Assembly: GCA_913063325.1 (NCBI GenBank)
Contig: CAJXYE010000040.1
Coordinates: 1 to 40,905, forward strand
Direction: 5' to 3'
DNA from: an uncultured Colwellia sp.
GTDB lineage: Bacteria; Pseudomonadota; Gammaproteobacteria; Enterobacterales; Alteromonadaceae
Length of the DNA stretch: 40,905 bases
A program made the translations under genes and the position numbers. Below the pieces are notes generated by a model. It ran no database searches. It saw only the letters and a program-made list of their open reading frames with translations, and was not told the DNA's origin. The stretch's first letter is position 1, and each line of letters begins with the position of its first letter. Positions 25,427 to 32,759 of the stretch are shown here, piece after piece.

Positions 25427-26356
25427 ATGGCTTATAAATTACTAATATCTAGCGCATTAGCTTTGTGTTTAACCGCTTGTGGCTCAGATAGTGGTTCGAG
25501 TGAAGCACCAATAACCGCAGAGCCTGTGCTGCCAGAAATATCGACTTATACCGGGCAGTTCTTTGATTCAGCGGTTGCGGGGCTCAATTATAAAACCACG
25601 AGTCAAAGCGGACAAACCAACCAACTTGGTGAGTTTCAGTTTCAAGCCAAAGAAAGCATCATCTTTTCAATTGGCGGTATCGAGCTTCCTAGCACGGTTG
25701 CAAATACCCTCTTAACACCATTAGATATATATCAAACGCAAGATAGCAATCAAATTGAAGTCGTGAACTTATTACGACTTTTACAAAGCCTTGATACTGA
25801 TGGCGATGCCAGCAATGGCATCGAAATAGAAGAGTCGGTACATCAATTAGCCGCCAATCTAACTGTTGATTTTTCTGCCAGTGATTTTGATCAGCAAGTT
25901 GCGGATCTTGTGAGTCAAAGTGGTGCGGTGAATCAAACACTTATTTCCGCAACTATGGCGACAGACCACTTTAAGCTAACACTTAATGAAATTGGCCAAA
26001 ATAACCTATCAAGCTGTACCAAAGAACACGAAAAAATTGGCCATACCGGTTTCTTCAGTACTTTTGCCCATAATGTTTCAGGCAAGGCAACCATCATTGA
26101 TGACTGTACGATAGAAATTAGTCAGTTTAGCTATGATGGTGGCGGGCCTGATGTCTATTTCTACGGCGCAATAGACCATGAATATACCAACGTTGATGCG
26201 TTCCCAATGGGACAAAAGCTTAATGGTAAAATCCACGATAACGCCAGAATATTTATTAAGTTGCCGCAAAATAAAAGTTTAGATGACCTTAATGGGCTAA
26301 GTGTTTGGTGTACAGAATTTGAAGCTAACTTCGGTCAAGTAGAATTTACCCCGTAA
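25427..26356 (+). CDS. Lipoprotein with C-terminal DM13 domain
   Basis: The product has 309 residues with a lipobox LTAC (Cys18) after a short hydrophobic signal, followed by a Ser/Gly-rich linker. Residues about 40-130 form a domain often seen in marine gammaproteobacterial lipoproteins (QFFDSAVAGLNYKT, GIELPS, NLLRLLQSLDTDGDASNGI). Residues about 200-309 match the DM13 domain: ISQFSYDGGGPDVYFYGA, then LNGLSVWCTEFEANFG, with the characteristic Cys295 proposed to take part in redox chemistry. It follows the GMC gene by 131 bases and may be co-expressed. DM13 proteins are suspected electron-transfer or hydroxylation partners. Confidence 0.83.
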   Translation: MAYKLLISSALALCLTACGSDSGSSEAPITAEPVLPEISTYTGQFFDSAVAGLNYKTTSQSGQTNQLGEFQFQAKESIIFSIGGIELPSTVANTLLTPLDIYQTQDSNQIEVVNLLRLLQSLDTDGDASNGIEIEESVHQLAANLTVDFSASDFDQQVADLVSQSGAVNQTLISATMATDHFKLTLNEIGQNNLSSCTKEHEKIGHTGFFSTFAHNVSGKATIIDDCTIEISQFSYDGGGPDVYFYGAIDHEYTNVDAFPMGQKLNGKIHDNARIFIKLPQNKSLDDLNGLSVWCTEFEANFGQVEFTP

Positions 26357-26462
26357 CGGTAATATATTAGCTGGCTTGCCATTTCACCTTGAATATCTGG
26401 ATAGATGGATCAAGCTCAGGCATAATTCTAATAATTAAGTGACATTATTATTAGGATTTAAC

Positions 26463-27326
26463 ATGATCTACAGCATGACCGCATTCTCTCGCATCGAAAT
26501 TAAAGGTGATTGGGGCAACGCCGTTTGGGAAATTCGTTCGGTTAATCAAAGGTTTCTAGAGACCTATTTTCGTTTACCTGAGCAATTTCGAGGCATAGAG
26601 CCGGTTTTACGTGAACGCTTTCGTAAGCAACTTAATCGCGGAAAAGTAGAGTGTAACTTACGTTTTAATGCCAACCCTGCAAACAAAAGCGAATTAGCCC
26701 TAAATGAAAAGTTAGCATTACAACTTATTCAACATGCTAACTGGGTTAATGATCAAACACTAAACAGCCAAGTTAACCCTTTAGAAGTGATGCGCTGGCC
26801 TGGTGTGATGGAAGCACCAGAAAATGATATGTCTGCCATTCAAGCTGAATTACTTGCCGCTTTTGACCAAGCCTTAAAAGACTTCATTGCCGCACGCGCC
26901 AGCGAAGGTGAGAATCTTAAAGCGATGATTGAACAACGCCTTGATGCAATAGCGAGCGAAGCCGATAAAGTAGCGGCGCATATGCCAGACGTTATTGCTT
27001 GGCAACGTAATCGCATCATCGAAAAATTTACCGATGCTAAAATAGATTTAGACTCAGGCCGTGTTGAGCAAGAATTAGTGTTGTTAGCGCAAAAAATGGA
27101 TGTTGCCGAAGAACTTGATCGCTTAAACAGCCATGTCACTGAAACCAAAAAAATATTGAGTAAAGGTGGCGCACAAGGTCGTCGTTTAGACTTCATGATG
27201 CAAGAGTTTAACCGCGAAGCCAATACTTTAGGCTCAAAATCAATTAATACCGACATCACGGCAAGCGCTGTTGAATTAAAAGTATTAATTGAACAAATGC
27301 GAGAGCAGATTGCGAATATAGAATAA
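26463..27326 (+). CDS. yicC: YicC family endoribonuclease-associated protein
   Basis: YicC-family proteins are conserved, linked to stationary-phase survival and shown to have endoribonuclease activity. From the ATG at 26463 the product has 287 residues, the E. coli length, and starts MIYSMTAFSR as usual; AGGA lies eight bases upstream. Also visible are VWEIRSVNQRFLETYFRLPE near 20-39, and the C-terminal AEELDRLNSHV, GRRLDFMMQEFNREANTLGSKS and ELKVLIEQMREQ region. A terminator follows. In E. coli yicC is divergent from rph; here four redox genes lie between them. Confidence 0.95.
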   Translation: MIYSMTAFSRIEIKGDWGNAVWEIRSVNQRFLETYFRLPEQFRGIEPVLRERFRKQLNRGKVECNLRFNANPANKSELALNEKLALQLIQHANWVNDQTLNSQVNPLEVMRWPGVMEAPENDMSAIQAELLAAFDQALKDFIAARASEGENLKAMIEQRLDAIASEADKVAAHMPDVIAWQRNRIIEKFTDAKIDLDSGRVEQELVLLAQKMDVAEELDRLNSHVTETKKILSKGGAQGRRLDFMMQEFNREANTLGSKSINTDITASAVELKVLIEQMREQIANIE

Positions 27327-27334
27327 TATTTTAA

Positions 27335-27429
27335 CCTGTTCACACAAGTGCGTAACACACTATAAAGCCTCATTAATTGAGGCTTTTTTGTTTCTGCTTG
27401 TTTTCATCTGTTCATACAAGTTGTAATAT
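27335..27429 (+). repeat. Imperfect direct repeat flanking the yicC terminator (possible att remnant)
   Basis: CTGTTCACACAAGTGCGTAA (27336-27355) and CTGTTCATACAAGTTGTAA (27409-27427) share CTGTTCA-ACAAGT and lie on either side of the terminator, directly before the integrase. One copy may be part of the left attachment site. The right end of the island is outside the window, so this cannot be tested here. Confidence 0.35.
27364..27389 (+). terminator. Terminator of yicC
   Basis: AAAGCCTCA (27364-27372) and TGAGGCTTT (27378-27386) form a perfect 9-bp stem with a 5-base loop, continuing into TTTTTTG. It marks the end of the conserved chromosome; island sequence begins just after it. Confidence 0.9.
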
Positions 27430-27432
27430 TAA

Positions 27433-27486
27433 TGGTGGGCAAAGTGGTGGGCAGTAAGCTCACCTCAAAATAGCAAATGGTGGGCA
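27433..27486 (+). repeat. Three TGGTGGGCA direct repeats upstream of the integrase
   Basis: TGGTGGGCA occurs exactly at 27433-27441, 27445-27453 and 27478-27486, the last ending 10 bases before the integrase start. Short direct repeats next to a P4-type integrase are commonly arm-type binding sites for its N-terminal domain; they would also let the integrase repress itself. Confidence 0.6.
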
Positions 27487-27496
27487 AGCATAGATA

Positions 27497-28711
27497 ATGG
27501 CAACTATAACAGCGAAACAGATACAAGGCTTTATTAAAGGTGAACCTAAGCGGCATGCAATAGGTGGTAGCTTATATCTTGTTGTAAGGAATGCAGCGAC
27601 TCCTTATTGGATGTTACGATATACATCGAATGGCAAAAGAAAAGAAATGACTTTAGGTCAGTACCCTGACTTTTCATTAGCTGATGCCAAAGCCGATGCA
27701 GCAATAAAAAAGCGGGAAATAAATTTAGGTGCCGACCCACTTCTCGCCAAGAAACAGGTCAAAGAGCAGTCTATTAAGTTAGTAGATGACCTATTTGCTG
27801 ACTGGTATGAGAACGACCTAGCCAAAAGGCTAAAACACCCAGGGATTCCCAAACGAATTTACACTAAAGACATTAAACCTGTAATTGGAGACTTACCTAT
27901 TGCAGAAGTGAGCGCCTTAAGTATTCGCAAAATTATTCAACAAATATCAGATGCTAGACCTACCGTTGCAAATGATGCTCTGATGTACATGAAACAAATG
28001 TTTCGACATGGATTTAAGCTAGATTTAATTACTCATAATCCCGCCAGCGCTTTTACAGTTTCCGATGCTGGCGGCGTAGAAAAAAGTAGAGATCGATATT
28101 TAACTATTGACGAAGTTGAGAAAGTATTTGGCGTATTAAATAAGAATATAGCTAAATTCAATCGTGATAATTACTTAGCTTGTGCATTACTAATAACTTT
28201 AGGCGTTCGTAAAAGCGAGCTTTGCTGTGCTAAATGGGATGAGTTCGAGCTCGATAAAGCATTATGGAATTTACCTGAAGGCAGAAGTAAGACAGGTGCA
28301 CCAATTACAATCCCACTACCACCACAAATAATTGAATGGATAAACGAACTAAAGATAAGATCATGTGGATCTGATTATGTATTCCCTGCTCGCCGAACCT
28401 CTAAAAAACCTCACATGGGTGACGATACGCTTAATAGAGCAATTTCATCAATGTTTGGTCATGAAGCAGGACGGAAAGTACAACCAGTAAACTTAATGGG
28501 GGATATAAAGCCATTCGCCCCTCATGATTTACGAAGAACATTTAAAAGCTTGGCTTCCTCACTTAAAATTCCTGGACACGTATCTGAACGCTGTTTAAAT
28601 CACAAACTAAAGGGAGTTGAAGGTGTTTATGACCGTTACGATTATTTAGAAGAACGATTAGTTGCACATACAAAAGTAACTGATTATCTCGCTGATATAA
28701 TAAACGGCTAA
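27497..28711 (+). CDS. int: P4-type tyrosine integrase
   Basis: This site-specific recombinase integrates and excises the island. The product has 404 residues. The N-terminal arm-binding domain (about 1-95) has the family motifs GGSLYLVV, YWMLRYTSNGKRKEMTLGQYP and SLADAKADA. A core-binding domain follows, then the catalytic domain with Arg238 (GVRKSEL), His343-x-x-Arg346 (PHDLRRTF), His369 (LNHK) and nucleophile Tyr378 in GVYDRYDYLEER. All residues are intact, so it should be active. It reads into the island, away from yicC. No tRNA gene lies beside it, unlike many members of the family. Confidence 0.96.
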   Translation: MATITAKQIQGFIKGEPKRHAIGGSLYLVVRNAATPYWMLRYTSNGKRKEMTLGQYPDFSLADAKADAAIKKREINLGADPLLAKKQVKEQSIKLVDDLFADWYENDLAKRLKHPGIPKRIYTKDIKPVIGDLPIAEVSALSIRKIIQQISDARPTVANDALMYMKQMFRHGFKLDLITHNPASAFTVSDAGGVEKSRDRYLTIDEVEKVFGVLNKNIAKFNRDNYLACALLITLGVRKSELCCAKWDEFELDKALWNLPEGRSKTGAPITIPLPPQIIEWINELKIRSCGSDYVFPARRTSKKPHMGDDTLNRAISSMFGHEAGRKVQPVNLMGDIKPFAPHDLRRTFKSLASSLKIPGHVSERCLNHKLKGVEGVYDRYDYLEERLVAHTKVTDYLADIING

Positions 28712-29040
28712 CCCTTAAAAATCATACTTGGACACTTTAGGAGCAGAGGAATTAATTCAAGGAGTTTAATTCCGAAGCTGAAAATTGAAGCTGTACGGTT
28801 GATTATTAATATTTACTAAAAATAATTTTCAAAGTTATCATAACGAGCAATAGGGACAACAAATCTGTCAAGCACTTCCTAAACGTAATAAAACGGATGC
28901 TTGTATTCTTTAGAACCCTACCGTTAGTAAATTATCATAACAAGCAAAAAAACAAACACCTTAACGATTAAAAACAATGATTTACATCGAGTTTTCGTTA
29001 ATATATCTTCCTCTAAAGGTAAAGAAGTACTCCTAAGTAT
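28712..29040. other. Gene-poor region after the integrase with repeated GTTATCATAAC-like sites
   Basis: This 329-base AT-rich stretch has no credible gene. It contains an inverted repeat GGAATTAA (28748-28755) / TTAATTCC (28766-28773) and two copies of TTATCATAAC(G/A)AGCAA at 28835-28850 and 28932-28947. The first copy with its preceding G forms GTTAT-C-ATAAC, a symmetric 11-base site. Likely the control region of the following gene. Confidence 0.45.
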
Positions 29041-29901
29041 ATGGAGTTTCTACTTACAAACTTAAATGAGGAGAATACTTTGATTAGTAAGAACGAACAT
29101 GAGGAACGCCGATTAGAACTCTTTAAAATGCTGTTGCCAGAAATGATTCCAGAAAAACTTAAGCATTATAATGTTGATAATCTGGTTGGTTATGATTTAT
29201 TGGCTAAAACTCTTGCTTCAGATTCTCCAGGAACGGGCTTATTAGACATATTAAAAGGAAGAGTTCCTAAAGCTAAAGCAGCAGGGTGTGAAGTATTCAA
29301 CCAAGTCGACGGTAAAGTAACTTTTACCGAGCTAGGGGTAATATCAAAAAATTTAGAGCTTCTTTACTTACAGCTTTCCGAACTACTAACAATACAGAAA
29401 GAAAGTAACACTCCATTGATTCATATTGAAAATATCATTACTTCTGTTGCTATGATTTTTTATCCTGCTGGCGCACATGATATGAAAGTAAATTTAGAAA
29501 GGCACTCAACCCGTGGTGTTAAAAGTAGCTCTGAAACACCAAGTAAAGGTGGTAAAGGTAAAGCTGAAAAGTCGCTACCTGTACAATTTTTAATAAATGA
29601 AATAGTAGAAAGTGTTAATAAAAATACAAAACTAGTGAAAATAACTAAAACACTGTTATCACATGCTATCTGTGATGTTATCGAAGATTTTGCATCTGTA
29701 AGCAATAACAAAAAAATTAAATGCTTGAGCTCTTTTAAGGGGTATACACCTAGCCAACCTACTATAAGAAGATGGCTGTCAGAGTTAGATATCCACGAAA
29801 AATCTACTCAAGATAAAAGGAGAACATCTCTAATAAAGTTAGTAGACTCAATTAAAGATGAATTTCCTATAGAAACAATCAAATTAATTTTAAAGAATTA
29901 A
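29041..29901 (+). CDS. Hypothetical island protein with possible C-terminal HTH
   Basis: I do not recognise this family. The product has 286 residues, soluble, mostly helical and AT-rich in codon use. There is an acidic/basic N-terminal helix (HEERRLELFKMLLPEMI), a Lys/Ser/Gly-rich linker near 160-180 (SSSETPSKGGKGKAEKS) and a C-terminal segment GYTPSQPTIRRWLSELDIHEKS that could be the recognition part of a helix-turn-helix. The start is uncertain: ATG 29041 lacks a ribosome site, whereas TTG 29080 has GAGGAG six bases before it and would give 273 residues. Position between integrase and alpA suggests an element-specific DNA-binding or regulatory role; unproven. Confidence 0.65.
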   Translation: MEFLLTNLNEENTLISKNEHEERRLELFKMLLPEMIPEKLKHYNVDNLVGYDLLAKTLASDSPGTGLLDILKGRVPKAKAAGCEVFNQVDGKVTFTELGVISKNLELLYLQLSELLTIQKESNTPLIHIENIITSVAMIFYPAGAHDMKVNLERHSTRGVKSSSETPSKGGKGKAEKSLPVQFLINEIVESVNKNTKLVKITKTLLSHAICDVIEDFASVSNNKKIKCLSSFKGYTPSQPTIRRWLSELDIHEKSTQDKRRTSLIKLVDSIKDEFPIETIKLILKN

Positions 29902-29940
29902 ATAACTAATTATCAACTAGTTACATTAAAAGCAACATTG

Positions 29941-29957
29941 TGTGTGCAATGCACACA
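29941..29957. promoter_or_regulatory. 17-bp palindromic operator candidate upstream of the AlpA pair
   Basis: TGTGTGCA-A-TGCACACA is a perfect palindrome around a central A, 59 bases before the first alpA start. A TATAAA box at 29971-29976 lies just downstream, so a protein bound here would cover the -35 region. Strong symmetry; the binding protein is unknown (AlpA itself or the upstream gene product are candidates). Confidence 0.6.
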
Positions 29958-30016
29958 AAAGATCACTAATTATAAATCTGTATTCTTTCTCAAAACCTGC
30001 CCTAACGAGAAAGAAC

Positions 30017-30241
30017 ATGGCCAATCAAATAAAAACATTCCTTGAAGATCGTCTAGTAAGGGAGGCTGAGCGTAAATCCTTAACTACCCTTTCTAGAACA
30101 GCAGCATGGCAACTTGAGCAAAAAGGGCTATTTCCTAAACGTAGAAAGCTTCATGCTTCTGGTCAAGGAGTCTGTTGGCTGTATTCAGAGTTAATGGAAT
30201 GGATCAACTCAAGAGAAGCTGTTAGCTCTAAGGAGGTTTAG
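30017..30241 (+). CDS. AlpA family regulator (first copy)
   Basis: This is a small MerR/excisionase-like winged-helix protein of 74 residues from ATG 30017 (MANQIKTFLEDRLV). SLTTLSRTAAWQLEQKGLFPKRRKL is the HTH with the wing sequence FPKRRKL typical of AlpA, and SGQGVCWLYSELMEWINSR supplies the C-terminal part. In P4-like elements AlpA activates the integrase or excision. A longer reading from GTG 29942 would start inside the palindrome, so the ATG was chosen. The next gene starts three bases after the stop. Confidence 0.85.
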   Translation: MANQIKTFLEDRLVREAERKSLTTLSRTAAWQLEQKGLFPKRRKLHASGQGVCWLYSELMEWINSREAVSSKEV

Positions 30242-30243
30242 CT

Positions 30244-30468
30244 ATGAATAATGCTATACCGCCTATTGAGCAATACATCGAAGAAAACCGCAATGTACGT
30301 AAACCTGAAATTCAAAGGTTATTACATATCAGCAGAGCTACATTAGGTCGCTGGATAAAGTCAGGCAAGTTTATTCAACCAATTATGAGACAAAACGGAA
30401 GAGCGATCTGGCTTTTTAAAGATGTGCAGCAATGGCTAACAGAACAAAAAATTAAAGAGCAAGCATAG
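30244..30468 (+). CDS. AlpA family regulator (second copy)
   Basis: The product has 74 residues, the same length and layout as the preceding gene but clearly diverged: VRKPEIQRLLHISRATLGRWIKSGKFIQP is the HTH and AIWLFKDVQQWLTEQ the wing and C-terminal helix. A near-consensus AAGGAGG lies upstream, so it is well translated from the same transcript. Two different AlpA-type proteins in a row could set opposite arms of a switch between integration and excision or replication; that is inference. A long hairpin follows. Confidence 0.85.
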   Translation: MNNAIPPIEQYIEENRNVRKPEIQRLLHISRATLGRWIKSGKFIQPIMRQNGRAIWLFKDVQQWLTEQKIKEQA

Positions 30469-30489
30469 TCAGCTCACTACTAATGATAC

Positions 30490-30539
30490 GGTTTGATACA
30501 CTTTCGACTTTTTATTTATCTTTAAAGTAGTATCAAACC
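30490..30539. terminator. Long hairpin after the AlpA pair
   Basis: GGTTTGATAC (30490-30499) pairs with GTATCAAACC (30530-30539), and ACTTT with AAAGT continue the stem after a single bulged A, giving about 15 pairs and an 18-base loop. No T run follows on the plus strand. It lies 85 bases before the replication gene, so it could be a terminator, an antitermination structure or a replication-origin hairpin. Confidence 0.5.
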
Positions 30540-30623
30540 CCTCATAAACAGGCTTGTTCAGATGATTTTACAAGTTGAAATCAAGCGGTTATTAAATAAT
30601 ATAAACGGTTCTAAATATTTAAA

Positions 30624-31424
30624 ATGTCATTCTTAATAACACCAAATAATTCAGAACTTATTCCATTTAAAGACCATTCATACTTAGTCTACAAAACAGA
30701 TAAAGGTTTAAATAAAAAAGCATTCGATCAGGTAATGACACTAATCGAAATAAAACTATCTTATTATTCAAGAGCAGCAATTTTTAGGATTGACTTAAGC
30801 CCTTCTAGTTTTACGCCTGATAATAAAGTAATCACTTCTTTTTTAGCTAAGCAAGTTAAGGCATTTGAAAAGAAGTATAACTGCTTAGTCAGTTACTATT
30901 TCACCCGTGAGCAAAATACATCCGACAAGCAACATTATCACTTAGCTCTATTTTTTAGTGGCCATCAAGTAAATAGTCCTCATAACATATCTCAAGAAAT
31001 ACAAAAAAACTGGATAACTCACTCTCAAGGCTCTATTCACTTTGTTGAAAAACCTTTCTACATGGTTGAGCGGGGAAATAAACTTAGCTTAGAGCAAGCT
31101 ATATATCGTCTGAGCTACCTAGTAAAAAATAGAACTAAAGAAAACAACGCTCAAATTAAAAGTTATGGAAGCAGTCGCCTTAAATATAAAAACGGAGTAC
31201 CCGACAATGATATTTTATTGGTAGATCCTGAAATAACTTATCGAAACCGTCAAATAGAAACTAAAGCTCCTCTTTCCTTTATTTCTGATCAAGATCCCTG
31301 TGTTCAATCAGTAATACATATGGAAATTAATCAACTCACAATAAATCATAGTCCCTCTGCAGTTAAGAGTGTTCCTAAAGAAGATAACCAATATGACTCT
31401 GAGACTAATTTACAACCCCCTTAA
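30624..31424 (+). CDS. YfjJ/YagK-type replication protein (HUH endonuclease-like)
   Basis: The product has 266 residues and resembles the YfjJ/YagK and inovirus Gp2-like proteins found on prophages and satellites. RAAIFRIDLSPSSFTP near 48-63 is a core strand. KQHYHLALFF contains His104-Tyr-His106, the HUH metal motif, and SYLVKN has Tyr165 and Lys168, the expected nucleophile motif (Y-L-x-K). These residues suggest it nicks one strand to start rolling-circle-type replication or mobilisation of the element. The last 60 residues are unconserved. No strong ribosome site is seen before the ATG. A role in element replication is inferred from family and residues. Confidence 0.78.
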   Translation: MSFLITPNNSELIPFKDHSYLVYKTDKGLNKKAFDQVMTLIEIKLSYYSRAAIFRIDLSPSSFTPDNKVITSFLAKQVKAFEKKYNCLVSYYFTREQNTSDKQHYHLALFFSGHQVNSPHNISQEIQKNWITHSQGSIHFVEKPFYMVERGNKLSLEQAIYRLSYLVKNRTKENNAQIKSYGSSRLKYKNGVPDNDILLVDPEITYRNRQIETKAPLSFISDQDPCVQSVIHMEINQLTINHSPSAVKSVPKEDNQYDSETNLQPP

Positions 31425-31464
31425 AAAGTTGAGCTGATTAAATTATTAATGAAGAGGAATAATT

Positions 31465-31800
31465 ATGCCAAGTGGTGGAAAACGAAAAGGCGCTGGCGCT
31501 CCTAAGGGTAACCAAAATGCTCTCAAGCATGGTGGTCGAGCAAAAGTATTGTACGGAATTTCTTTAGATCGAAAACTAACAAAATTTGAATACAGAGCAC
31601 TATGCATGGAGCAATTAGAAGCATTAAAAACATCTGATGAGCTTGAAGGCAGTTGGACATCACAAACATATTTCCAACTCCGAACAAGATACGCTGGTGC
31701 TGTTTTTTTTCGTGAATCTAGAGCTAAGTATAAATGCAAATATACCTTAGAAAATAGAGCATTGATCCGTTTTGCTGACAGCGTAATGAAAAGATATTGA
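31465..31800 (+). CDS. Small basic island protein with GGKRKGAGAP N-terminus
   Basis: The product has 111 residues and is basic. Its N-terminus PSGGKRKGAGAPKGNQNALK is a motif shared by many phage and satellite proteins, including some small terminase-like proteins; the rest (ESRAKYKCKYTLENRALIRFA) gives no clear family. GAAGAGGAATAATT precedes the ATG. Possibly DNA-binding. A perfect 30-bp palindrome follows its stop. Confidence 0.65.
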   Translation: MPSGGKRKGAGAPKGNQNALKHGGRAKVLYGISLDRKLTKFEYRALCMEQLEALKTSDELEGSWTSQTYFQLRTRYAGAVFFRESRAKYKCKYTLENRALIRFADSVMKRY

Positions 31801-31826
31801 TAGATAAATTTGCTATGCGCCCTAAT

Positions 31827-31856
31827 AGGAGTGATCAAATTAATTTGATCACTCCT
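31827..31856. terminator. Perfect 30-bp palindrome
   Basis: AGGAGTGATCAAATT (31827-31841) is directly followed by its exact complement AATTTGATCACTCCT (31842-31856), with no spacer. It lies 26 bases past the preceding stop and 11 before the next possible start. It could end transcription in both directions or act as an operator; there is no clear T run. Confidence 0.55.
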
Positions 31857-31867
31857 TAAATTATAAA

Positions 31868-32545
31868 TTGAAAAACTTAACCAAACAATCAAACACCGGA
31901 CTGATCAAATTTATGAAATCAATCAATCGAGAACTTATACCCAACAACCACATCTTATCATTTGGCTATTGGGAGAATATGGAACTAGAAAAGTTCTTAC
32001 TTAACGTAACACGAGGAATAGCAACGGATGAACAAAAAAAAGAATGTTACCTTCAGTTTAGTGATGAATTAAGCAAGAGCGAGGAGACGTTAAACGATGT
32101 ATATTTCAAAAATAATAATACCTTTGAATTATGGACCGAAGGTAAGTTAATCGGCCTGTGTCAATATACGGCTATAGCCAGAGATTGGATATCAGATGCT
32201 GCTGAGGACGGTGTAAAACCCGAAGCAAAAAATGAAGATACATTATTTATTTTTTCTGAATTAGAAGCTGTTTTCATTTTAAAAGACTATAGGAATAAAG
32301 ATCTCGCAAGCTATTTTGCAGGGGTGATAAGAGAAGAGCAATTTAAACAATTACTTGGGTTAATAACCCATAAAAATAATCTAGCATTCAAGACAATAAG
32401 CAATCACTTTTTTTCTGAATACCTCACCTCTGATGACGACGAGTTTCATTATTTATTATCTGTAGACGACATAAGCGAATATGCTAAATCCTTACTAAAA
32501 AGCATGGGGTTTACTTACAACACAACATTTGATGGTTACTATTAA
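31868..32545 (+). CDS. Hypothetical protein, possibly a diverged GNAT-like fold
   Basis: I do not recognise this gene. It gives 225 residues from TTG 31868, or 210 from ATG 31913 (MKSINREL), which looks the safer start although neither has a good ribosome site. The protein is acidic and soluble. The stretch ELEAVFILKDYRNKDLASYF near 131-150 followed later by KSMGFTYNTTFDGYY at the end resembles the order of a GNAT acetyltransferase (core strand, acetyl-CoA loop, terminal strand), but the RxxGxG/A signature is not intact. A terminator follows, separating it from the restriction operon. Confidence 0.6.
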   Translation: MKNLTKQSNTGLIKFMKSINRELIPNNHILSFGYWENMELEKFLLNVTRGIATDEQKKECYLQFSDELSKSEETLNDVYFKNNNTFELWTEGKLIGLCQYTAIARDWISDAAEDGVKPEAKNEDTLFIFSELEAVFILKDYRNKDLASYFAGVIREEQFKQLLGLITHKNNLAFKTISNHFFSEYLTSDDDEFHYLLSVDDISEYAKSLLKSMGFTYNTTFDGYY

Positions 32546-32578
32546 CCCTTCAAAATTTATCGCTGGCAAATATTGATC

Positions 32579-32603
32579 GAGCTATAGAATACTAGCTCTT
32601 TTT
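32579..32603 (+). terminator. Terminator before the restriction operon
   Basis: GAGCTA (32579-32584) and TAGCTC (32593-32598) form a 6-bp stem with an 8-base loop, followed by TTTTTCCC. It insulates hsdM from the upstream island genes. The 157 bases from here to hsdM should hold the operon promoter; none stands out. Confidence 0.7.
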
Positions 32604-32759
32604 CCCTTATCTATGTGTAGAAATGTATTTAGGACTAGTAGTCTTTTCTTTTTATAGTAAGCTACCTAAAAGACAAGGACTTAGGGGGTCAATATTTGCT
32701 CAACCAGCAATTAAATAACCTAATAAAGTCTATTTAAAAATAACCTATTGAGAATTCCC

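Noticed and set aside
26840..27373. Minus-strand open frame opposite yicC
   Set aside because: It is Ser/Cys-rich antisense of a conserved gene with no family features.
27327..27500. tRNA gene as integration site
   Set aside because: No cloverleaf or T-loop sequence could be found between yicC and the integrase.
29942..30016. N-terminal extension of the first AlpA protein
   Set aside because: It would start inside a perfect palindrome, and the encoded residues do not fit the AlpA family.
31446..31892. Minus-strand open frame opposite the small basic island protein
   Set aside because: It spans the 30-bp palindrome and the opposite strand has the better ribosome site and composition.
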